Shown here in pieces: positions 28,812 to 38,986 of a stretch of 64,000 nucleotides of DNA. This DNA comes from Paenibacillus sp. D2_2. Lineage in GTDB: Bacteria > Bacillota > Bacilli > Paenibacillales > Paenibacillaceae. The notes under the pieces were generated by a model, which saw nothing but the letters and a program-made list of their open reading frames with translations, made no database searches and was not told where the DNA came from. The stretch covers positions 2,450,501-2,514,500 of the forward strand of contig NZ_CP133605.1 of NCBI RefSeq assembly GCF_031199965.1, read 5' to 3'. Numbering within the stretch: the first letter of the stretch is position 1; the number at the start of each line of letters is the position of its first letter. The position numbers and the translations under genes were made by a program.

Positions 28812-29765
28812 ATGAAAAACGTAAAAATACCTCCAATTGCACTTGGAACTTGGTCTTGGGGAAATGGTATAAATGGTGGAGATGCTATATTTGGCAATAA
28901 TCCTTCTGAAAAGGAGCTACAACCCGTTTTTAATGCAGCTATGAATGCTGGATTTAATCTGCTGGATACAGCAGCCGTTTATGGAATGGGTGCATCTGAG
29001 ACTATTTTGGGGAGTTTTATTAAAGATAGAAGAAGTGATGTGTTAATTTCAACAAAATTCACTCCACGTGGAGAACAGCCAGAACACGCACTAGAGGAAA
29101 TGCTCACACAGAGTTTAAATCGGCTTCATATTGATTTTGTTGATTTTTATTGGATTCATAATCCAAATGATGTGGAAAGATGGACTTCTAAACTAATTCC
29201 ATTGATGAAAAACGGAAAAATCAAATACGCAGGTGTTTCTAATCATAATTTAGAAGAGATCAAGCTAGCGGCTGCAATCCTTGAGAAAGAAGGTTTACAA
29301 CTTTCAGCCGTGCAGAACCACTATAGTCTGCTTTATCGCTCATCTGAACAAGCTGGGATAATTGATTGGTGCAAAGAAAATAACATTTTATTTTTTTCGT
29401 ACATGGTATTAGAACAAGGAGCTTTAACAGGAAAGTATAATATTCAGAATCCATTTAAGCCCGGAACGAGACGTGGAGATGCCTTTACTCCTGAGGTACT
29501 GCAAAAGCTAGACCATTTAATCGATGTTATGAGAGCAATAGGAAATAAGTATGGTGTAGAATGCGCACAAATTGCTATGGCTTGGGCTATTGCGAAAGGA
29601 ACTGTTCCAATCATCGGTGTAACAAAAACAAAACATGTTGAAGATGCGGTTACCGCAGCTGGGATAAAATTAACAGAACAAGAAATCATAAGCTTAGAAA
29701 CAGCTGCAAAGGAAACAGGTGTTGAAATTAAAGGGACGTGGGAGAAAAGTATGCACTTAATATAG
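28812..29765 (+). CDS. Aldo/keto reductase
   Basis: 317 aa NAD(P)H-dependent oxidoreductase with a TIM barrel. LGTWSWGNG opens the barrel, FNLLDTAAVYGMGASE carries the catalytic Asp and Tyr (about residues 57 and 62), ISTKFTPR the Lys and DFYWIHNP the His. The cofactor loop AWAIAKGTVPIIGVTKTKHVEDAV is conserved. The base composition is more AT-rich by eye than its neighbours. It is single, with its own operator-controlled promoter, so it may answer to a carbonyl or redox stress signal. Confidence 0.9.
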   Translation: MKNVKIPPIALGTWSWGNGINGGDAIFGNNPSEKELQPVFNAAMNAGFNLLDTAAVYGMGASETILGSFIKDRRSDVLISTKFTPRGEQPEHALEEMLTQSLNRLHIDFVDFYWIHNPNDVERWTSKLIPLMKNGKIKYAGVSNHNLEEIKLAAAILEKEGLQLSAVQNHYSLLYRSSEQAGIIDWCKENNILFFSYMVLEQGALTGKYNIQNPFKPGTRRGDAFTPEVLQKLDHLIDVMRAIGNKYGVECAQIAMAWAIAKGTVPIIGVTKTKHVEDAVTAAGIKLTEQEIISLETAAKETGVEIKGTWEKSMHLI

Positions 29766-29886
29766 GGGACAAGCAACCGTCATTTTTATATGATTACTCA
29801 TCCGAATTTCAAATAAAGGGTATCCGTATCCTAATTGTTAGATGTATAATCATGGGAAAGAAATAAGCGAGAAAGGACGGTTGTTC

Positions 29887-30443
29887 ATGAAGCTGTTCCC
29901 TCAGTTAGAAACGGAAAGATTTATTTTACGCAAGCTGACAGCGGCGGATGCCGGCGATATATTCCATTATTTCTCCAATGATGAAGTGACCAAGTATTAT
30001 GAGGTTGAGAGCTTCGTAGAGTTGAAGCAGGCGCAGGATCTAATACAGTCGTGGAACAGCCGTTATACTAAGAAGATGGGGTTCCGTTGGGCGATTGCGG
30101 ATAAGCTGAGTAATAAGGTGATCGGAACGTGCGGTTATCGCAATTGGGTAAAGGAACACTATAAAGCGGAGATTACCTTCGAGCTTAACCCGATCTATTG
30201 GGGCAGGGAGTGATGTCGGAGGTTCTGCAGGAGATCATGCGCTTTGGCTTCGATGATCTTGGATTGAACCGTATTGAAGCTTACATTGATTCTGATAATA
30301 TCAGATCTAGGTATTTACTGGAGAAGACAGGATTTTTTGAGGAAGGCTATTTGAAACAGTGTTTCTACGAGAAAGGTCAGTTTGTGGATGCCGTACTATT
30401 CTCCTTATTGAAGGAACAGTACCGGGATAAAATTATAAGATGA
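29887..30443 (+). CDS. RimJ/RimL-type GNAT acetyltransferase, frameshifted
   Basis: Starts MKLFPQLETERFILRKLTAADAGDIFHYFS after AAGGACGG. The frame ends at 30213 (NPIYWGRE); one missing G near 30206 restores NPIYWGQGVMSEVLQEI, the acetyl-CoA motif of this subfamily, and FGFDDLGLNRIEAYID plus SRYLLEKTGFFEEGYLK follow to 30443. Restored length about 186 aa. RimJ/RimL relatives acetylate N-termini of ribosomal proteins or small molecules; target unknown. Confidence 0.82.
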
Positions 30444-30480
30444 GGATTTTCAGTTACTCTATTTATCAAAAGGAACTCAA

Positions 30481-30515
30481 AGAATCAGCATGCCGTACCT
30501 TCGGATGCTGATTCT
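30481..30515. terminator. Terminator hairpin between convergent genes
   Basis: AGAATCAGCAT and ATGCTGATTCT form an 11-bp stem between the acetyltransferase (plus) and the gerC-like gene (minus). Confidence 0.65.
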
Positions 30516-30521
30516 TATTAT

Positions 30522-31666
30522 TTACTCCAAAGTACCAGTACGGATAACTCTTATCTTTACATTCCCATGAATAGTGAAAGAAGGGAAGACACTGCTCCAA
30601 TTTGTCGATTTGAGCTGAGCTTGTGAAACCTGACTTCGGTACACTTCCTTAAAGCCGATGCAATCGGAGTTTACAGCCTTCAGCTTGTTCAGAAATTCCT
30701 GAAGCTGATTGGATAATTCTATATCCAATTGTTTCTTAATGGCCACGACTGCTTCTGGCTTATCGAACTGATATGGTTCTGATATTTCTTGAATGTCGAT
30801 GTCCATATTGATCCCTACGTTGAATTCAATGTTATGGGGATTTATAAGCTTCACTTTAGCTTTATTTTTAATGATTTTCATGACAACTTTTACATCTTGA
30901 TCCGTGCTTTCATTCTCCAGAAATTTATTCATTCCACTCTTATTCAGGTTTTCTTTTTTTATAGTGGTTTCATACTGATAAGCCGTGGGCTCTCCTCTAA
31001 GTGATTTCAGAAAAAAACCTTCCCTAGGTGATGCTTGACCGACCATTTCATCATCATGAAAAAGAGCGATATTCGTCAAGACTATTCTTTCTTCCTCACG
31101 TTTAATGATGGGCAGTACGATATCTCTTGACATATCGCGACCACGGCATCGCGTAAATTCATGCAAAGTCATAATGGGGCTCCAGCTCTGCTGAGTATTA
31201 TGGTCAAGCAAATCGTTCAGATATGTGCCGATATCTGCAAGATCTTCGTAAGAGTGAGACAGTAGATCTTCTACATTGCCATCCACAATCGCTAGCTTGA
31301 TCATATCTCCAAGTGAAGGATCGCGGCTTAATACATCGATCTCGTTAATCATATGGAGGCGAAAGATATCTTTATCTAACAAAATTACACGGGTTTGACC
31401 GCTAGCCAATTCATAGGGGAGGCTTTCATTCATTTTCCGGCGAGCCCCTTTGCTTGTCATGGCGTTAACGGAAAGCGTTCGCTTACTCTTTTGGTATTCT
31501 GGTGTGGACTCTAGAAAGAAGCTGTAACCTGAAATGAATGGTCTTTCTTTGCATCATAACCAAGGGCAATAACAATCGAGATATCTTCCAGAACATTTGT
31601 CTTGAGGCATCCGGATAGCAATAAGGAGAAGGATATCAAAATAAGGCTCAGACGGGTTATCCTCAT
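30522..31666 (-). CDS. gerC: Ger(x)C family spore germination lipoprotein, frameshifted
   Basis: Third gene of a germinant-receptor operon. Starting at ATG 31666, with a perfect GGAGGTGAT site, the protein opens MRITRLSLILISFSLLLSGC, a lipoprotein signal with lipobox LSGC. The frame stops near 31511 (VTASF); one missing T restores LESTPEYQKSKRTLSVNAMT and the rest is open to 30522. Later segments RDMSRDIVLPIIKREEERIVLTNIALFHDDEMVG are typical of GerAC/GerBC. It anchors on the outer face of the inner spore membrane. Start overlaps the stop of gerB by four bases (ATGA). Confidence 0.88.
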
Positions 31667-32787
31667 TTTGAATCACCTCCGGCAGATTTACGCCTTTGTC
31701 GGATACTCAATACTATTCCTGCAATCAAGGCGAGAATTAACGGATATATATAGCTAAGTATTATATTGAATACATTAATCCAATGATTGACTTGGTTAAT
31801 TTTCGTATGCTCCTCAATATTATAAGAGATAACAAAAATCAACGTCATGACTATGATCATGATCGCTTTTGGATTGCTATTCCACATCCGTTTGCATCCT
31901 CTACTAATGGCCCAAGTGCTTATCGCAATTCCGGTTAACACAATGACCATCCATATAGAAATTACGATGAACTCCAGACGCTCGAGAAAAGGATACTTGA
32001 TGATTTTAAGCATGTTAATAGATGGCCAGATGGACTTCTCTAATTGACATGAGGAGAAATACACAGTTGAAATCAACATTAAGACGAGATATATAAGATT
32101 GGTGAATCCAGCTCCCAACTGAACATGCATTTGAGCCTGCTGTTTATTGCGAACAAATGGATATAGCAGCATAATGATCTCAAATCCGGCCAAGCTAAAT
32201 GCCATTTGTAGCGATCCTTGAATAACTTTCAAAGGTTCATCTGTATACAAGGGGAGAAGATGGCTCCATATGGCATACTTCAGAGGATAATAAAATAACA
32301 AAGAAGTAATCAGAATGATAATAAAGCCAATGACGCACAAACCTACAATAACCCGAATACCCCCATTTCCAACATACACCGTCAATATGGATAACAACAG
32401 AATGACCAACCATGAGGAGATATCAGGGAAGATCCATGTCTGAAGAACCTCTACATAATTTCGTATAATAATCGCTGAGACTGCAAGGTAATAGAGCATG
32501 TATATTAAGTTCAGCGTCATTCCGATCCCTTTACCGAATATATCGTAATGGATCCCAAATAAATCTGAGGATTCATACTTTCGCAGCATACGTATGATAA
32601 GCCAGATGACCAAGTGAGTCACGATTCCCGCTAGAAGAACAGACATCCAGGCATAGTGTCCGGCAAGTTTATTAATAGGTCGTTGAAAATTAAAAATACC
32701 AACCCCAATTTGAAAATTACAAATAATCAACGATAGCAAGAAAGCATGAAATTGCAAGTTTTTGTTAGGCAGGCTGTTGATTTTCAT
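31663..32787 (-). CDS. gerB: GerAB/GerBB-type spore germination permease
   Basis: 374 aa with about ten membrane segments, a member of the amino-acid/polyamine transporter-like spore germination family. The opening FHAFLLSLIICNFQIGVGIFNFQRPINKLAGHYAWMSVLLAGIV is characteristic. It forms the germinant-binding membrane subunit together with the GerA and GerC products. The ATG follows AAGGAG; the upstream gerA stop is nine bases away, so the three are one transcript. Confidence 0.9.
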   Translation of the reverse strand: MKINSLPNKNLQFHAFLLSLIICNFQIGVGIFNFQRPINKLAGHYAWMSVLLAGIVTHLVIWLIIRMLRKYESSDLFGIHYDIFGKGIGMTLNLIYMLYYLAVSAIIIRNYVEVLQTWIFPDISSWLVILLLSILTVYVGNGGIRVIVGLCVIGFIIILITSLLFYYPLKYAIWSHLLPLYTDEPLKVIQGSLQMAFSLAGFEIIMLLYPFVRNKQQAQMHVQLGAGFTNLIYLVLMLISTVYFSSCQLEKSIWPSINMLKIIKYPFLERLEFIVISIWMVIVLTGIAISTWAISRGCKRMWNSNPKAIMIIVMTLIFVISYNIEEHTKINQVNHWINVFNIILSYIYPLILALIAGIVLSIRQRRKSAGGDSK

Positions 32788-32796
32788 AGTTTCTCC

Positions 32797-34257
32797 TTAG
32801 TCGGAATGATCATTTGATTTCATCCATTGAAGGATCCGATTACTTAAACGTTGTTTATTATTTCGAGTGAAATCTGTCTTATAGTGGAACAGTGATGGGA
32901 CTGTAAGCAGCATAGATCGAATAAGCCCATTCTTGCTTGGAGGATAGAGTGGAAATAGATAGGGCTTCCCATAACTCGTCATACGCAGCAAATGAATGAT
33001 GAGTACTATGCTTAGGAAGACAATTCCCGGCAAACCGAGAAATCCGGCAATTAATAGCATTGGAAAACGGATGATTCGAATGGTGGAACTCATCATATAA
33101 TTCGGAGTTGTAAAGGATCCAAGTGCAGCGAGGGCCACTAGCATGATCAGCAAATTGCTAGTAAATCCTGCTTCAACGGCTGCTTGTCCGATGACTATAC
33201 CACCAACGATACCAATCGTCTGACCTACCTTTGACGGTAATCTGGCGCCTGCTTCACGAAGCAGTTCTATAGCTATTTCAAGTATCAGCGCTTCAATCAG
33301 TGGAGGGAAAGGTATTTTAGCGCGTGTAGATATAAGTGGATTAAGTAGTGGTGTCGGTATAATAACATAATGGTATGTAACCGCCGCAACATACAATGGG
33401 GTTAAATAAATAGAGATACATAATGCTATACTTCTCAGACAACGGTTAAATAGGCCAATTCCCCAAGTGGAATACCGGTCCTCTACCGAGTGAAAGAAAT
33501 CAATAAAGGCATTTGGACCGATGATGACTTGTGAATTACCCTCAACAATAACGACGACTTTCCCTTCAAGAAGCGCTTGGGAGGTACGATCAGGGCGTTC
33601 CGACAGACTGCTCTCCGGAAATAACGAGTATTTATTATCTTGAAGAAGCTGTAGAAATAAGGGGCTACCTATAATTCCTTTATTCTGTTGGTTGCGGATA
33701 CGCTCCCGAATCAATTCGACGAAGGGCTTGCTATCGGAGTCATCCATGTAGAGAATACTCGCTAGCGTGTTCGTGTCTGATGGAAGCTTAACGGACTCCT
33801 GGATGAGCCTTTCGTTAGTAATATAAGAGCGAAGTACCGCGATATTTTGCTCCATGGATTCAGTAAAGGCCATTTGCGGGCCGTAAATTGTCGATTCAGT
33901 GTCTGCATTACCTGGCGAACGCGTAGGAATGGATGCAATATTAATCAGAATGACTTGAGCAGATTCAGCAAGTGTAATGAGCACATATCCACTAAGCAGC
34001 TTCTCAATAGACTGCTCAAGGCTGTCCACCATTTTACAGTCTCCGATGGCGACCCAGTCCAGGACTTCATCTAGGGAATTTGCCTCGCCGTCCACAGGTA
34101 AACGTCCCAAAATATTTACATTTAACTGTAGGCTATCCACCATACCGTTCATATAGGAGACGGCTAAGGATTTACCGATTCCTTTGACGATCAATCCACC
34201 ACTGCCATGGAGGAATTGACCGAGTTTATTCTGTAATTCTTCGCTGTATCTCGACAT
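32797..34257 (-). CDS. gerA: GerA/GerAA-type spore germination protein
   Basis: About 486 aa. An N-terminal soluble domain is followed by a membrane domain with several segments (CLRSIALCISIYLTPLYVAAVTYH, then LPGIVFLSIVLIIHLLRM). Diagnostic stretches are GKVVVIVEGNSQVIIGPNAFIDFFHSVEDRYS and PFPPLIEALILEIAIELLREAGARLPSKVGQTIGIVGGIVIGQAAV. ATG 34257 has GGAG nine bases upstream, so the in-frame TTG at 34266 is not needed. First gene of the gerABC operon. Germinant specificity cannot be predicted. Confidence 0.92.
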   Translation of the reverse strand: MSRYSEELQNKLGQFLHGSGGLIVKGIGKSLAVSYMNGMVDSLQLNVNILGRLPVDGEANSLDEVLDWVAIGDCKMVDSLEQSIEKLLSGYVLITLAESAQVILINIASIPTRSPGNADTESTIYGPQMAFTESMEQNIAVLRSYITNERLIQESVKLPSDTNTLASILYMDDSDSKPFVELIRERIRNQQNKGIIGSPLFLQLLQDNKYSLFPESSLSERPDRTSQALLEGKVVVIVEGNSQVIIGPNAFIDFFHSVEDRYSTWGIGLFNRCLRSIALCISIYLTPLYVAAVTYHYVIIPTPLLNPLISTRAKIPFPPLIEALILEIAIELLREAGARLPSKVGQTIGIVGGIVIGQAAVEAGFTSNLLIMLVALAALGSFTTPNYMMSSTIRIIRFPMLLIAGFLGLPGIVFLSIVLIIHLLRMTSYGKPYLFPLYPPSKNGLIRSMLLTVPSLFHYKTDFTRNNKQRLSNRILQWMKSNDHSD

Positions 34258-34353
34258 CAGATTCAACTCCTCTGATTTACTGGAAATTAGCTGTTCTAAA
34301 GCAGAATAAACTTATGTTATCCAAGGTCGCACTGAATATGCATGATTTTCCTG

Positions 34354-35042
34354 CTACTCATATCGGATGCCGTTCGATATTTCCTCTAAGCGTGCCCAAT
34401 CTGATATGACGAGCCGCTTCTTCTCTTTAATGACCACGTTCATTACCATCAGCTTATGAATAACACGGTTAAGATGTCGCGGTGTGGTACCGATTAATGA
34501 AGCGATCTCGGAAATATGCGGGGTTAGGATTTCTTTGCCGAATTCATTTTGTAGCCTTGTTGTTAATAAGTAGCTAGCAAAACGTTCCTCCACGGATGCG
34601 AGCAGGTTGACTCTTGAAGCCGTGGTACAGGTTTGAAGCTTATAGGACAAGTGTCTTAGTAGCTCATTTAAGAAGCTGTTCTCCTGCATAAGCACGTTCT
34701 CTACGGTATCTTTATTAATGAATAAGAAGGTAGTGCGCTGAACGGCTTCGACTTGAGATTGTATGACTACCTTCTGAATTAGCTCAATATCTCCAAAGAG
34801 AGATAAAGGATGGCAGAACCGAAGTAGAAGTGATTTACCTGTCTCGACACTGGATGAGACCCGTGTTCTGCCTTCAACTTGAAAGTAAATGCCGTCTAAT
34901 TCGGATCCTTCCCGAAGTATGACTTCACTGCGTTCATAGATGCGAAGCTGTAGAGAAAGACGGTCCGGTTGCGAAAGAGATGTTCCAAATGATATTGTTG
35001 AATATAGTTCTGAATGCGGATCTGATCCACCGTTGATTTCAT
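34354..35042 (-). CDS. Crp/Fnr family transcriptional regulator, frameshifted
   Basis: ATG at 35042 with TAGGAGGT upstream gives MKSTVDQIRIQNYIQQYHLE. The frame breaks near 34955; one added base restores LQLRIYERSEVILREGSELD and GIYFQVEGRTRVSS, a cyclic-nucleotide-binding-type beta barrel, leading to the long C-terminal frame with a Crp-type helix-turn-helix (PHISEIASLIGTTPRHLNRVIHKL). Restored length about 229 aa. It resembles YeiL-type regulators. It lies 97 bases upstream of gerA in the same direction, so the ger operon could be read through from it. Confidence 0.8.
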
Positions 35043-35166
35043 AATTACCTCCTAATTTCGGACATATGTCCTTTTTATTATACAGATAATTGCTATGATG
35101 TAGTGGTAGTTCGAATAGCTCGTATCAATCATGAGGTAAATGAATAGAAAAAGAAGGAGTAAGGGC

Positions 35167-35923
35167 ATGAAGTTTGTATTTGATCTCGATGGCACGATAT
35201 GTTTCTCTGGTAAACCGCTAAGTACCGAAATGACTCGGGCTCTCGATCATCTGGTGGTGCGAGGGAATGAAATTATTTTTGCTTCCGCTAGGCCGATCCG
35301 CGATCTGCTGCCAGTGCTGCCGTCCCATATGCATAGCTATTCAATGGTTGGTGGGAACGGGGCCTTTGTGGCCGCAGAGGGACATATGGTGTCAACGATC
35401 CATTTTGACGAAGAGACGAAGGAACGAATCGTTCGTCTGATAGAACAATATGAGGCCGGCTGACTTAGCCGATAGTGAATGGGATTATGCATATACGGGG
35501 AATGTAGAGCATCCAATTAGACGGAATCTGGACCCTGAGAGCCGAGCTCATAATAGAGCCCTTGATGAGTTGAATGAACTCGTGAAGGTTGTTATTCTTA
35601 ACAGTCTCGACCCGGAGCAGCTGCTCGCTGAACTGCAGAAGCTGCCGATTGTCATTCATAGGCATCATGCGGAAGATATTATCGATATCAGTCCAACGGG
35701 TGTTAACAAATGGGCGGGGCTACAGCAGCTAGGTCTCCGCGCTCAAGAGTTCATTGCATTCGGCAATGACGCCAACGACATCTCGATGTTTGAACAAGCA
35801 TATTACTCTGTCTGCGTTGGGGATCATACTGAACTCTCAAATATGGCATCTGAACAAGTTGGAAATGCTGAGCAGCGAGTGATAGAGAGAATAGAGAAAT
35901 TCGCGAATATATGTACTTGCTAG
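35167..35923 (+). CDS. HAD hydrolase, Cof-type, frameshifted
   Basis: MKFVFDLDGTICFSGKPLS carries the catalytic DLDGT motif; FASARPIRDLLPVLP is motif II, KWAGLQQLGL the Lys and FGNDANDISMFEQAYYSVCV the GDxxND-like motif IV. The frame breaks near 35456: here the sequence has one extra base (or lacks two), and removing one C or G of GAGGCCGG gives YEAADLADSEWDYAYTGN and the remainder. About 251 aa. Cof-type HADs dephosphorylate sugar phosphates, flavin or pyridoxal phosphates. AAGGAG precedes the ATG. Confidence 0.83.
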
Positions 35924-35933
35924 AATAATATAG

Positions 35934-35970
35934 AAGGCAGTCCTGCCGAAGTGCAGGACTGCCTTATTTT
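35934..35970. terminator. Bidirectional terminator
   Basis: AAGGCAGTCCTGC pairs perfectly with GCAGGACTGCCTT around a six-base loop, followed by ATTTTC; it separates convergent genes. Confidence 0.88.
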
Positions 35971-36027
35971 CTATTTGCCCCGGATTAACGCTCCTTATAA
36001 GCAATGATGTTGTTTATAGTCTACCAT

Positions 36028-37209
36028 TTATTTTACTGTAATATATCTCCGACTAAGCAGCCACATCATCCCGCTTATCGCTAGGAAGTAGAGAGGCATC
36101 GTTAGCAATGAACCATTATGAAGCAGGCTCATTCCCCAGGTTGCCAAGCTGACTAGTAAGTAGTACCCCAAGCTGAATATCGCACCTGCTGTGCCGATCA
36201 CGTCATGGAAACTGACTAATGCAAGGCTCAGACAATTGGGAAGAGCGATCCCAGACCCGAGCAGCATAATGAATAAAGCGATCAGAATGCACACAATAGC
36301 GATCAAGTCGGATAACATAGATAAACTACTTGCTATGGCTAGCAGTATAGCGCCGACGGTCATCACCAGACAGCCGATATGAATGATCTTCTCCGGTGCA
36401 TAGATGGTCAGCATCCTTTTGGAGATCATCGCCCCGATTACAGAAGCGAGAGCAACGACTATACCCAAGAAGCCGTAAGCTCCTGGTGTTATATGAAAAT
36501 ACTCAATGAACAGGAAAGGAGCTTCCGCATAATAGCTGAATAGAACCCCATTAATGCCGCCAATGAGCAGTCCGAACACAAGCACTCGCGGTGATATCAG
36601 AATTCTTTTTAATACGGGTATGATGGCTACCTTAGTTCTGGCTGATACATCGGTTGTCTCTGGCAATCTCAAGAAAGCATACAAAAATAGTAGAACACTC
36701 ATAACGACCAAGGCGAAGAATACCGCTCTAAAGCCAAAAAACTGGTCGATCCAACCGCCGATGAGCGGTCCGACGGCTGGTGTGAAGGCGATGACCGCGG
36801 ATATTTGCGCGAACATAACATGTCGCTTATCACCGGATACACTCTCACGAAGGATCGTCTGGGTAATAACCGACCCTGTTGCCGCCCCGAAAGCCTGAAT
36901 GAAACGGCTGACAAGCAATAGCTCGATAGATCCTGAGTAATAGCACATCAAGCTCCCTGCTCCATATACAAGGAGCCCGCCGAGCATTGCGGGTCTGCGA
37001 CCTAAAAGATCGGAGAGCCATCCCCAACAGAATACACCCAACGCGAATCCGATAAAATAAATACTTAATGTCAATTGCACGGAGCTATTGGAGACACCAA
37101 GCGATGCTGAGATGTCGGGCAAGGATGGTGTATAGATGGTCTCACTTATTTGTGGAAAAGCCACAAGGATAATCATTAATAACAGAGATGGAACTGCATA
37201 TTTCTTCAT
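36028..37209 (-). CDS. Bcr/CflA family multidrug efflux MFS transporter
   Basis: 393 aa, 12 membrane segments. The start FPQISETIYTPSLPDISASLGVSNSSVQLTLSIYFIGFALGVFCWG and the loop SDLLGRRPAMLGG are hallmarks of the Bcr/CflA drug-proton antiporters (bicyclomycin, sulfonamide, amino-acid export in relatives). AGGAGGG lies nine bases before the ATG. It is a single gene divergent from the acetyltransferase at 37594. Confidence 0.88.
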   Translation of the reverse strand: MKKYAVPSLLLMIILVAFPQISETIYTPSLPDISASLGVSNSSVQLTLSIYFIGFALGVFCWGWLSDLLGRRPAMLGGLLVYGAGSLMCYYSGSIELLLVSRFIQAFGAATGSVITQTILRESVSGDKRHVMFAQISAVIAFTPAVGPLIGGWIDQFFGFRAVFFALVVMSVLLFLYAFLRLPETTDVSARTKVAIIPVLKRILISPRVLVFGLLIGGINGVLFSYYAEAPFLFIEYFHITPGAYGFLGIVVALASVIGAMISKRMLTIYAPEKIIHIGCLVMTVGAILLAIASSLSMLSDLIAIVCILIALFIMLLGSGIALPNCLSLALVSFHDVIGTAGAIFSLGYYLLVSLATWGMSLLHNGSLLTMPLYFLAISGMMWLLSRRYITVK

Positions 37210-37593
37210 TCTATTTAGCCCTCCTACAAGCTAATATTCTGTCTGCGAATTACAACAAGAATATGAGCTTAGCTAGGGAAACGGGGGCATCATGATGGCA
37301 ATACGGCCATATATCATCATTTCGTTCAGATTCCTTTCATATGTATGTGTAGGAGGGTTTAATTAATATCAATATTTGATACTTCGGATTACATTAGCAT
37401 AGGTTAGAATGTAGAGTCAAGAATAGAAGAGTGTCTGAATTTCTGGCATGTCGGGATGGCTAGGAGAAAATTTAAAAATTATAAGAAATAAATTAGGCGC
37501 AAATACATGTTTTGGTAGAAAAAAAGCAGGGTTCAAAGTACAATTTAACAATGAGCATATCCATGAAATGAAGGAACCAGGAGGTGGGTTGAA
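37210..37593. other. 384-bp divergent intergenic region
   Basis: AT-rich spacer between the Bcr-type gene and the acetyltransferase. I see no RNA gene, no convincing paired -35/-10 box with normal spacing and no open frame that looks real. Confidence 0.5.
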
Positions 37594-38145
37594 ATGCATT
37601 TTGTAACGAAACGGCTGACGATCAGGGAATTTGGATTGGAGGATATCGGTGATGTCCATAAGTATGCTTCGAACCCACTAGTAACCAAACATATGATTTG
37701 GGGTCCGAATACGGAAGACGAGACGAGGGAATATGTTGAACTGGTCATGGAACAGCAGCGTCAGGTACTTCGTCAAGACTATGAATTTGCTGTGGTACTT
37801 AACGCAACAGGGGAATTAATAGGAGGCTGCAGTCTTCATATCAGCAAATCAAGACAAGCCGAGATCGGATACTGTTTCGACCCTGCGTTCTGGGGACAAG
37901 GATATGCAACGGAAGCCGCGGGTGCGATGATTAGTTTTGGTTTCGGGCAACTGGGGATTCACAGAATTTATGCGACATGCCGACCGGATAACCTGGGCTC
38001 CGCCAAGGTCATGCAGAAGAATGGTATGAAATACGAGGGGCATTTGCGAGAGCATTTATGGCATAGAGGGAAATGGCATGATTCATACCAATATTCACTA
38101 CTAGAATCTGAGTTCGTCTCTTCGGAGTTCGGGACCCGTCTGTGA
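37594..38145 (+). CDS. RimJ/RimL-type GNAT acetyltransferase
   Basis: 183 aa, intact. MHFVTKRLTIREFGLEDIGDVHKYASNPLVTKHMIWGP is the usual subfamily start; EIGYCFDPAFWGQGYATEAAGAMISFGF is motif A and NLGSAKVMQKNGMKYEGHLREHLWHRGKWHDSYQYSLL motif B with the standard ending. AGGTGGG precedes the ATG. Target unknown. Confidence 0.9.
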   Translation: MHFVTKRLTIREFGLEDIGDVHKYASNPLVTKHMIWGPNTEDETREYVELVMEQQRQVLRQDYEFAVVLNATGELIGGCSLHISKSRQAEIGYCFDPAFWGQGYATEAAGAMISFGFGQLGIHRIYATCRPDNLGSAKVMQKNGMKYEGHLREHLWHRGKWHDSYQYSLLESEFVSSEFGTRL

Positions 38146-38245
38146 AGTTACAATATGGGAATGGTCCTGACGAATGTAACATTATCTTATTGAGATTCGT
38201 TGTATTGTTGAGCGAACAAGTTATGGGTTCGACGATGATCCGGAG

Positions 38246-38875
38246 GTGAGAACAATCTATAAGACTTTTATTTTTGACGTTGATGGTACTTTAATCAATA
38301 CAGAAGAAGCGGTGTTTGGATCGTTGCAGAAGATGCTTGAGCTTGAATATAACAAGAGCTATAAGCGTGAAGAGCTGTCATTTGTATTAGGTATTCCGGG
38401 CTCACGAGCTCTTCCACAGTTCGGAATCGAGGATATTGAGAGAGCAAATGAATTATGGAATCGGTATATGAAGGATTTTATGGATTCGATCCATGTGTAT
38501 CCCGGCGTGGAAGAACTGCTATGTACTCTGGCTTCCAGAGGTGTTCAATTAGGAATCGTGACCTCGAAGACAAAGGCGGAACTAAAGGATGATTTTGAAC
38601 CCTTTGGTCTACTAAAATATTTATCGGTCGTCGTCTGCGCCGATGATACCGAACATCATAAACCTCATCCTGAGCCAATCCATAAGTTCCTGGAGGTTGC
38701 CGGAGCAGATCCGGATAGTGCAATCTACATAGGGGATACCGTCTATGATTCCAGTTGTGCTCGTGATTCCAAGGTGGCTTTTGGCCTGGCTACGTGGGGA
38801 GCAAACCCAGCGCATAACATTGAAGCGGACCATTATTTTCAGAATCCAGAAGAAATTTTACAATATATAAAATGA
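38246..38875 (+). CDS. HAD hydrolase, phosphoglycolate-phosphatase-like
   Basis: FIFDVDGTLINTEEAVFGSLQKML holds the nucleophile Asp (FDVDGT); LGIVTSKTKAELKDDFE is motif II and IYIGDTVYDSSCARDSKVAFGLATWG motif IV. About 209 aa, full length. The start is uncertain: the only in-frame candidate, GTG 38246, lies inside the GGAGGTG ribosome site. A correctly spaced start would be the ATC of ACAATCTATAAG, so either a rare start or a base change from ATG is possible. Confidence 0.8.
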   Translation: MRTIYKTFIFDVDGTLINTEEAVFGSLQKMLELEYNKSYKREELSFVLGIPGSRALPQFGIEDIERANELWNRYMKDFMDSIHVYPGVEELLCTLASRGVQLGIVTSKTKAELKDDFEPFGLLKYLSVVVCADDTEHHKPHPEPIHKFLEVAGADPDSAIYIGDTVYDSSCARDSKVAFGLATWGANPAHNIEADHYFQNPEEILQYIK

Positions 38876-38986
38876 AAGATTAGCAGGCACTGCTGATCAT
38901 CATCATATCACTTGTGAACAGGGCAAGCAGTTGATCACTTGGATATTTGATAAAGAAGCCAGTTTAATTCAAGAGGTATAAAATCC

